NCBI RefSeq assembly: GCF_019175385.1
Contig: NC_083339.1
Location: 79,690,307 to 79,754,306 of the forward strand
Direction of reading: 5' to 3'
DNA length: 64,000 bases
From: Lycium barbarum
Taxonomy: Eukaryota; Streptophyta; Magnoliopsida; Solanales; Solanaceae
Under the pieces are notes generated by a model, which saw only the letters and a list, made by a program, of their open reading frames with translations, had not been told where the DNA came from and searched no databases. Below are positions 56,601-64,000 of this stretch, one piece after another. Made by a program: the position numbers and the translations under genes. Numbering within the stretch: the first letter of the stretch is position 1; each line of letters opens with the position of its first letter.

Positions 56601-56760
56601 GTTAATCTTGCACTTTCTTGTAATAATAATTACTGTTGTTAGTGTTTGTGAACTTGGGTTTTATGGCATTTTAATTTTGTTCTTTCTTGTAATGGTAAAT
56701 TTGTTGTTGGTGCTTGTGAACTCGATTTATATTAGATGTTGATCTTGTTTAAATCACAAA
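56601..56760 (+). other. MULE 3' flank, first part
   Basis: AT-rich. Two loosely similar copies of a TTCTTGTAAT...TGTTGTTAGTGTTTGTGAACT string occur near 56615-56655 and 56680-56725. No coding sequence. Confidence 0.45.
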
Positions 56761-57144
56761 TGTATGTTCTGTTGCTAATAAATTGCTGAACAATTTCCAA
56801 CAAGTAAGAAATCTGTTACGACAACTTTATTACTTGTTGGAGTTTTTCCAACAAGTCACGGGCCTTTTTGCAACAACTAATAAATTGTTGAACATATTAC
56901 AACAACTGAGAGTTTTTAAGAAGTACCAAATTTGTTGCAGCAACTAAGTTACTTGTTGGGGTTTGTCCAACAAGTGACACGACTTGTTACAGCAACTAGG
57001 TTGGTTGTTTAAGTACTTCCAACAAGTGGAAGGACTTGTTGCAGAAACTAGGTAACTTCTTGTGTTTTATCCAACAAGTGATATGACTTGTTCAACAATT
57101 ATGTTACTTGCTGCAACAGATACTGAATTGTTGCAACAGATAAT
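56761..57144. repeat. CAACAAGT / ACTTGTTG repeat field
   Basis: A dense series of short words CAACAAGT, ACTTGTTG and TTGCAACAACT in both directions, spaced 20-50 bp. Many adjacent pairs could form hairpins. The field resumes at 57483-57685. Confidence 0.75.
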
Positions 57145-57482
57145 ACTTGATTCGCCCATATTTAGTGATCAACAAAAGGGAATCAATGATATTTAGTGAT
57201 CAATACATATACTTAATCAATTTGAGGGTATTTTGAGTCAGGATAGATGATCAACTAAGTCACTGTGCACTAAATTGAGTGATCATTAGAGTGATTTGAT
57301 GTGAACTACTTGATTCACCCATAGTTAGTGATCAACAAAGGGAATCAACGATATTTAGTGATCAATATATATACTTAATCAATTTGATGGTATTTTGAGT
57401 CAGGATAGATGATCAACTAAGTCACTGTGCACTAAATTGAGTGATCATTAGAGTGATTTGATGTGAACTACTTGATTCACCT
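57145..57482 (+). repeat. 162-163-bp tandem duplication
   Basis: Two full copies start at 57145 and 57308 (ACTTGATTC(G/A)CCCATA...), and a third begins at 57470 but ends after about 12 bp. The copies differ at only a few positions. Confidence 0.92.
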
Positions 57483-57685
57483 GAGTAACTTGTTGCAACA
57501 TCTTCAACAACTATTTGATTTGTTACAACAGTTGAGTCATCTGTTGCAACAGATTACTCAGTTGTTGCAACAATTTACTCAGTTGTTTGATTTTTACCAA
57601 CAAGGTCAGGAATCTGTTGCAACAGATTACTCAACTGTCGCAACAATTTACTCAGTTGTTTGATTTTTACCAACAAGTTCAGGAA
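57483..57685. repeat. TTGTTGCAACA repeat field (continued)
   Basis: Several copies of ACAGATTACTCAGTTGTTGCAACAATTTACTCAGTTGTTTGATTTTTACCAACAA-type units, about 60-70 bp apart. ORF 57463-57663 (Leu/Gln-rich) is a by-product of the repeats. Confidence 0.75.
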
Positions 57686-58108
57686 TTTCACGCCCCAACG
57701 CGAGGAACATGCGGGCAGCTACTATTTCCTGCCTCAGTAGGCAAACCCGTCCCTTATGCAACAAACCAACAATAAATAAATAAATAGAAAACCCAAGAAT
57801 AATATGATAAGTCTGACATACTATATAAACACTAAGTGCGGAAGATAGACAAATCCCAAAATCTAGTCCGGTTAGTACAAGAGTTACTAAATACTACTAC
57901 AAGACTAAATAGTCAACACATCATCTGAAATAACTGTTGTCTCGAAATAGAAATGGGACAATAAAGAAGACAGAGTCTCGGGCTGCATGGATCATCAGTA
58001 GTTCACCCTCAGAACTCTAGCAGTGTCGCCTCGGGGATTAGTCGCGAGATGTGGAAGTCTCTCCAACAATGAACTATACACTCATAAAAAGAACACAGCA
58101 AGGTGGCA

Positions 58109-58130
58109 TCAGTACAAAGCACGGTACTGA
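58109..58130 (-). other. LTR stem-loop (H)
   Basis: TCAGTAC (58109-58115) and GTACTGA (58124-58130), perfect 7-bp stem with 8-nt loop, the same arms as in the plus-strand LTRs of B/C, D and S2. Confidence 0.65.
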
Positions 58131-58398
58131 GTAAGCATCATAGGCTGACAACAGTTAGATCACGCATACAAACAAGGAAATGAAAAGATAATCATGCTCA
58201 TAGACAGATACAAGTCAACAAGTCCAAGTAGTACAATAATTTACCAAACAAGGTCTCAAATGTTTCACGAATCCAAACATAACCAAATAATCACCCAATA
58301 ACTCAAATAACACTAACGATAAATATCAATCCAAATGACAATATGAACATATAATGTGAATGCATATGGAATGCAATGCAATGATACACACATGCTCT

Positions 58399-58418
58399 GG
58401 GGGGGGGGGGGGGGGGGG
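58399..58418. repeat. Poly-G run (20 G)
   Basis: An uninterrupted run of 20 G inside the H LTR. The true length may differ because such runs are hard to sequence. Confidence 0.8.
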
Positions 58419-59681
58419 ACGATGTAAACCTGACAGTCATGACCCATGGGGGACCGCTAAGTCCATGTATCGTCATTCCGTATCACACAGCCTAGAATGA
58501 CTCCTCGATTCAATATCATTGCTAACCACTCTGTATCACACAACATAGAGATGGCTACGCAAATATAGTAATGTCTCATGAATCACACCTACCTCTGTCA
58601 TCAGCATCTCCCAATATCAAGACCAAGACAAATATATTATGGATATGAGAAAGTATATCATGCAATGAGAATGTCATAAATAACATATGGATTCCAGTCA
58701 ATACATATAAGGACAGCCATTATAGTACAAGTATCATATGAATCCGTTCCTTATAACCAGTCTCCCATAATGCATAGAAACCACCAATTCACATAATAAA
58801 AGCCAAGCATAAACCTAAGGATTCTACAGGCCACGTGCCCGGACACACAAGTCACACAATAGTACAAACCTATAAATTCCATCCCAAACTTCATACCCGA
58901 GGGTTCACATGATGTCTCCAACAATTCCTTAGTACTACATACGAGTCGCTAACCAGGGTCTAACCAAAAGGTAAGCCATAACCTACCTGGAGTGCCGAAC
59001 AGGAATCCAAAACAATCACGCGAGCTCCTTGCCCTTTCTCAATGCCTTCAAATACTCAGGGTCTATTTATAACGTAATCTAGATTAGAAATCATGAAGAA
59101 CAATACTCATATTGCTAGGCTTCTAGTTTGGTCAACTGGAGCCTATGGAATTTGGAGAAACGGGCCCACAAGGGCAAAATGGGTAATTCAAAAATGAAAC
59201 ATGCAATTCAAGTCTAAGTGATCCAAACCTGTTAACAAATTTCTAAAACAACTCAATATTAAGCGAAAATTGTATTTAAAGAGAAACCCCCTATTTTGGG
59301 TATGAACCCTAACTCTCAAATTCATAAATTGGTTACTAATAATGAAGGACTCATGATTATATAGGTATTACCCATCAATTCCATACTAATATAAGCTTAT
59401 TCCATCAACAAATCAAGGTTTGATAATCAAAAGTTCATTCAAGAAAGAAACCCCAAAAACCCTCTTTAACCTTATGTTATTGGAAGACTCTAGCATGAAT
59501 TACGGAATTTCTAAGGTGGATTATGAATGATAAATGAAGAATAGGGTTAGATGAACTTACCCTAATGAAGAATTGCCTCAGAATCTCTTGTTTTGCTCTC
59601 AAAATAGCTCTAGTACCAAGATTAATGAATGAAGAGTGATAGGGTTTTAAAAAGGATTTAAGACATTTAAGTCCCCGTCAA

Positions 59682-59822
59682 CCGCTACAGCGGTCTGTAA
59701 TCCGCTACGGCGGGACTGCTACCTCTTTGCGTAGCGGTCACTCACATTTACTCGACACCGCTATAGCGGCAGGGCCATCGCCACGGCGATACCGCTGCCG
59801 CGGTACTAGTGCCGCTGTGGCA
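59682..59822 (-). repeat. CCGCTNNAGCGG palindrome array (H)
   Basis: ACCGCTACAGCGGT, CCGCTACGGCGGG, ACCGCTATAGCGGC, ATCGCCACGGCGAT, ACCGCTGCCGCGGT and GCCGCTGTGGC follow one another within 140 bp, upstream (minus strand) of the TATA-like box. Confidence 0.85.
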
Positions 59823-60313
59823 GACATCAATCACTAGAACAGTGTTGGTTTTGGCCATTCTCAACCTGAAATCCGACTATCACATGAGGCCCAACAGATA
59901 CAACATAAGCATGCAAACACACATAAAAATGCGCTACGAACTCAGCCGTGGCCTCGAATTTTTCAACGGGGGTCTCGTTGACCAAGTCAACCCCCAAAAC
60001 CAACTTTCCAACTCAAGTCCCAAAACATACTCTAATGCATTGGAAAATGAACTGAGCGTGCCCGCAAATCACAAATGACCATCCGGACCTCTTGTAATCG
60101 ACGAATTTTTGAAAAAGGTCCGTTTATCTAAAATTTAACTTTAGGTCAAATATTTTTCGCTTTGAGGCTCATTATCACAAACACCAATCTAATATTCATC
60201 TGATGACTTCAGAAATCGTACCACCCGTCCCCGCAAATCTAATATATGCTATCGAAGCTCAGGGAAAGTTCAACACGGTCAAAAGTATAGTAACGGCCAA
60301 ACGGGTCGTTACA

Positions 60314-60353
60314 TCAGATACCAATTAAAAAATCGCTCGTCCTTGAGCGACAA
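60314..60353 (-). other. Element H sequence between integrase end and LTR
   Basis: Forty bp on the LTR side of S2, including GGACGAGCGATTTTTTAATTGGTATC on the minus strand, as in element E next to 44460. It ends in the GACAA duplication. Confidence 0.7.
60349..60353. other. Target site duplication of S2, left (GACAA)
   Basis: Repeated at 63211-63215. Confidence 0.92.
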
Positions 60354-63210
60354 TGTTATATCCCGTATTTTTGAACGTCAGATTATTTGCTAAGGTGGGG
60401 CCCACACATCGAGATTTTTTTTGGAACATCTAAAAAGTCATATGAATCACATATGTGAAGTTAAACACAATTCAAGAAGGACCCTTGGGCCAAATCAAAG
60501 TGGAAGCCCTCCAAACGAATATTTTTTAAGAAAACGTTTTCAGGTGACCTGACTTTGAGGGGCAAAACCGGTATTATAAGTTCGGAATTTGGGAAAATAC
60601 CAAGAAATATAAGTTGTAGATAATTGAATTAGATTTCCAACCATAGGTCGTGGGTTCCCAGGTGACATCGGAATAAGGAGATATGGACATTTTAAGGCAG
60701 AAAAGTCGAGATGAACAGTGAATTCGGCCCAACCCGATTTCAAATCGGGTCAGGCCCATTTCTATTGTCATTTAATGAAAAGTTTCGGTCTTCTCTCCAC
60801 ATTTCAGACGAAAACACACCCATAAACATTCAGAACATTCTAGAGAGAGAAAGGGAGGAGAAATTTAGAGAGAAATCAATTTTGACCAAAATCTAAGCCC
60901 CGAATCGCGAAGCTCATGAAGAGAAAAGTGTTGTACGTCGCGTTGCCTTCAATTTGAGCTAAAAATCAGCCAAGAAGAAGATTGTTGAAGTGGTTGCTGC
61001 ATACTTAAGGTAAGAATAATGTCCCTTTTTCATTGTTAACAAGTTTATTTAGAGTTTTAACGGATTAGAACGGAGAAAATAGCGTTATAAACTTGTTATT
61101 GTTTTGTTGGGATTTATGGATTAAGGGGCTATTTTAGGTGGATTAAATGGATGGAATTAGTTTAGTTATGATGTATAATAATTATTGATATTGTTGTTGT
61201 TGGTATTTTTTAATAATGTGTGGCTAAGTTGGAATTTCGAGGATTGTTAAGTTTGCAGGGGAGATGCTGCCCAAATTTTTGTAGACAAGTATTGGTTAAG
61301 ATTGAATTCTTAAAGTTTTATGATTAATATTTGGTAAATGTGACCAATTGTAGATTTTGGAGTAAATGGGATTCGAATTTGGATAAGCGTAAAGGGCAAG
61401 TAAGGTATGTAAAGCTCTACCTATTCTTCTCTTGGCATGTCTTAGATGTGATAGGATTGGATTCGAGCCTCGGGGACGACTCTAATCTTCAGAATCTACG
61501 TCCGAATTTGCCCCTTTTTCATTCAGTAGAACTGAATTGAATATGTTATGAATAATTGGAAGAATTGCCTAAACATCTGGAACTTGCGCAAATAGGACCC
61601 GACTACCCGAAAACTCGTACAAGTGACATCATGAAATGTAATATACGTAAAATTATGTACGCCACCTCATTTGACCTGAGGTGGGCCCACTATTCCCGGA
61701 TTTTTCTTATCTGTTCCGTTTGACTTATTATGAAGTAGAATCTGAAGGAAACTTTTGGCTACTCTTTTTGCTACTATACAACGGTTGTTTTGAATTATTT
61801 TGTAAGTCCCATAACGTATTTTGAAATATGAAAACGATTTCTGAAAGCCTATTTGACATAAACCATTGTGACATCTGAAAGACATATATTATGACTATCG
61901 CTTAATTTCTTATGTACATGATTTGACATCTGAATTATGCTATCGAGTCCCTGACTACTAAGCGATAATTGTTTTAACTATTCTATTGAATTCTACGATA
62001 TTTTGATATGTAAAACTAATCTCAGCATTTTTACCTTGACACCATCCGTCGTAACATCCGAAAGGTACGTACTATGACTATCGTCTGATTTCTTTTTATG
62101 ACCTATCGTTCGGATTACCTTGTCGAGTCTTTTTGAATGTTTTATGATGCATATAGTTTCTCACTACTCTACTCGTGGATGCCTCAATACTTCCTTCACT
62201 GAGCCCGGGCCAGGATATGTTATCACGCGTATTCCACTACATTGTTCGCCGTGCCTCGATGTGAGGGGGCAGGTATGTGTGTACATGGGTTGTGGAGTAT
62301 GATGTGCCATGTACGCTTATTCTGATATGCTATGATATGGCCATCTGATGTGCTATGATATGTGCACACTTTGATATGATATGATATTATATGTTACGGA
62401 GCTATTTCCTAATCCGGAGTATGATGTGTTGTGGCGCCAGTGTCGGGGTGGCGACCACGTCTGTTCACCGAGTCCCATAATAGGGACCGGATATGGCATA
62501 TGTTCTGACATGCATTATCTCTGCTCTATGAGTAAGCACTTTGATATTCCGATTACTGTACTTACTTTCTGTACTTCTGACTCTAATTATGATTCCTTCT
62601 GTTGTACGTCTGTACTCCCGATCCCGATCATGATACTGTCTGTTATACTTCGGTACCTCCGATTTTGATATGTTTTCATCTGTTATATTTCTGGATTTCT
62701 AGACCTGATTATGATTCTGTTTATTGTACTTTACGCTTTACATACTCAGTACATTTTTCGTACTGACCCCTCTTCTTCGGGGGCTGCGTTTCATGTCGCG
62801 CAGGTACACCCAGATGAGTTGAAGTTATTACAGAAGATGTTCCAGTGGAGTTGGCAGGCTCCATTTGCTCCTGGAGTGTTGCCGAGTCAGAGTTTGTATA
62901 TGTATGTTATGAATTCTGGATTTATGTTAGAGACTTTGCAGACAGAGTCGTGGGTATTGGTTATCAGTCTGTAAGCGGCTCCATCAGCGATATGTCATTC
63001 TGTGTTATGTAGTAAATTTTATATAACTACGGATTTTGCCTAAAATTGAGAATGATAAAAGATGGATTTCAAAAGCTTAATATGTATTTTACTTTTATCT
63101 GATTTTCAGTGTCTGAAGAAATTATGTGTGTAATAAGAATTTGTGGGTTCGCTCGGCTCCGGATATGGGGTCGGGTGCCCATCACACCCTAGTGAAATTG
63201 GGGTGTGACA
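60354..63210 (+). mobile_element. S2: solo LTR inside element H
   Basis: 2,857 bp, from TGTTATATCCCGTATTTTTG to GGGGTGTGACA, with GACAA on both sides. No internal sequence is present. It is the same LTR type as LTR-1 at 1-1817 (which is inverted). It holds donor-like TAAGGTAAGAATAATG (61007), second donor-like AAGGTATGTAAAGC (61403), the stem-loop (62746-62766) and acceptor-like TCGCGCAG (62803). It has no GC-rich palindrome array. Confidence 0.95.
62746..62766 (+). other. LTR stem-loop (S2)
   Basis: TCAGTAC (62746-62752), 7-nt loop, GTACTGA (62760-62766), followed by CCCCTCTTCTTCGGGGG, which can form a second hairpin, and then the acceptor-like motif. Confidence 0.65.
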
Positions 63211-63215
63211 GACAA
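63211..63215. other. Target site duplication of S2, right (GACAA)
   Basis: Partner of 60349-60353. Confidence 0.92.
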
Positions 63216-64000
63216 GGAAGTGGATCGGGGAAAAATTACCTGAATCAGTGAACAACTGCGGATATCTCTCGCGCATATCAGATTCGGTCTCCCAAGTATC
63301 CTTCTCAACTGGACGTTGCTTCCATTGAACCTTCGCAGAAGCGATCTCCTTGGACCTCAATTTTCGAACCTGCCTATCCAAGATCGCTATCGGCTCCTCC
63401 TCATAGGTCAGATTCTTATCGAGCAAAACTGAATCCCAACGGACAATGTAAGTACCATCAAAATGGTATTTCTTCAGCATAGGCACATAAAAAGACTGTA
63501 TGAATACCGGACAGGCCTGGTGGCAAAGCCAACTCATAGGCAACGTCACCAACTTTATGGAGAATCTCAAATGGGCCAGGATACCTAGGACTCAAATTGC
63601 CCCTCTTCCCAAATTGTCTAACACCCTTCGTGGCTGAGATCTTCAAAAGCCCCTGCTCGCCATCCCCAAACTCTAAATCCCGAAGCTTCCAATACGCATA
63701 CATCTTCTGTCGACTCTGAGCTGCTAGAAGCTTTTCCTGATAAGCTTCACCCAATCCACGGACTCTCTTAACAAATCTGTGCCCCATAGGCCAACCTCAA
63801 ATGCATCAAACCATTCAATAGGAGAACGATACCTCCTACCATATAAAGCCTCGAACGACGCCATATCAATACTCGAATGGTAGTTATTATTGTACGTAAA
63901 CTTTGCTAGGGGAAATAACTAGTCCCAATGACCCCAAAATAAAGGACACATGCTCTCAACATATCCTCGAGAACCTGACCATCATCCTCTCGAACTGACC
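63216..64000 (-). pseudogene. Element H integrase C-terminus and chromodomain
   Basis: On the minus strand from the window edge: LEDMLRACVL-like integrase sequence in a broken frame, then from 63787 KLLAAQSRQKMYAYWKLRDLEF, QFGKRGNLSPRYPGPFEI, VAYELALPPGLSGIH. A frame change near 63500 leads to VPMLKKYHFDGTYIVRWDSVLLD and a full chromodomain at 63399-63250 (EPIAILDRQVRKLRSK, IASAKVQWKQRPVEKDTWE, RERYPQLF). The apparent end of the ORF beyond 63216 lies in solo LTR S2. The catalytic core is mostly right of the window. Confidence 0.87.

Larger units (their letters stand above)
54937..57685 (+). mobile_element. MULE (Mutator-like) relic
   Basis: It contains the transposase pseudogene (54950-56600) and AT-rich flanks with many CAACAAGT/ACTTGTTG words. 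I could not find terminal inverted repeats or a 9-bp duplication. The left side is cut by Tat sequence and the right side by element H at 57686. Confidence 0.75.
57686..60313 (-). repeat. 3' LTR of element H
   Basis: 2,628 bp. On the minus strand it starts TGTAACGACCCGTTTGG at 60313 and ends GGGGCGTGAAA at 57686 (terminal CA degraded). It has a palindrome array (59682-59822), TATA-like CTTTTTAAAACC (59645), donor-like GGGTAAGTTCATC (59550), a second donor-like CCAGGTAGGTTATGGC (58977-58992) and the stem-loop at 58109-58130. Confidence 0.87.
57686..64000 (-). mobile_element. Element H: Tekay-type element, minus strand, runs out of window
   Basis: On the minus strand the visible part is integrase C-terminus and chromodomain (64000-63216, and 60353-60314) followed by the 3' LTR (60313-57686). 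Solo LTR S2 splits it close to the polypurine region. The 5' part lies right of the window. The left flank is AGGAA (57681-57685), whose duplicate should occur beyond the 5' LTR. Confidence 0.88.

Noticed and set aside
62381..62668. 95-codon ORF before the stem-loop of S2
   Set aside because: It lies inside a solo LTR. The Cys/Tyr-rich translation comes from degenerate TCTGTTAT/CTTCTG repeats.

Overview
The window is about 64 kb of plant nuclear DNA made almost entirely of transposable elements. I found no host protein gene and no tRNA or rRNA gene. Long LTR retrotransposons of the Ty3/gypsy class dominate. Most belong to the chromodomain-bearing chromoviruses: order PR-RT-RH-IN-chromodomain, initiator-Met tRNA primer site, LTRs of 2.1-3.1 kb, best match the Tekay/Del lineage. 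A second group looks like Tat/Ogre: LTR starting TGTTGACACC, Arg-type primer site TGGCGACTC, a DUF7745-like first ORF, a separate gag. One Mutator-like (MULE) transposase relic is present. The LTR terminal sequences and the DUF7745-type ORF resemble what I recall from Solanaceae, so a large, repeat-rich solanaceous genome is my best guess (inference from recall).

Layout. 1-1817: part of a minus-strand LTR that appears to have landed in the protease region of element A. 1818-7572: element A (plus), 5'-truncated polyprotein plus 3' LTR. 7573-14463: Tat/Ogre LTR fragment T1 with primer site, a short internal remnant and a repeated LTR segment. 14464-22762: two Tekay copies (B and C) sharing one LTR at 17629-20178, each broken in the RT gene. 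22763-42315: Tat/Ogre element T2, with ORF1 relic, gag, tandem repeats and 3' LTR but no pol. Inside T2 sits complete Tekay element D (25962-36302) with matching LTRs and a 5-bp target duplication CTCCA. 42316-53037: minus-strand Tekay element E, which has solo LTR S1 (45637-48755, TSD TAAGT) inside its RT gene. 53038-54936: fragments of an LTR (F), a Tat gag and a Tat primer-site region. 54937-57685: MULE transposase relic with one intron and repeat-rich flanks. 57686-64000: minus-strand Tekay element H, interrupted by solo LTR S2 (60354-63210, TSD GACAA).

Order of events. T2 is older than D, since D splits a T2 reading frame that is open on both sides of the insertion. E interrupts the T2 3' LTR, and S1 interrupts E. 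H interrupts MULE-flanking DNA, and S2 interrupts H. All coding regions carry stops, frameshifts, lost catalytic residues or deletions. Many stops fit C-to-T or G-to-A change relative to sister copies in the same window, as expected of methylated, silenced repeats.

No new enzymatic system is visible. The most interesting signals are non-coding. A short stem-loop with compensatory base changes is shared by nine LTRs of several families. Arrays of short palindromes sit just upstream of the presumed LTR promoter. Splice-donor and splice-acceptor-like motifs recur at matching places within the LTRs.
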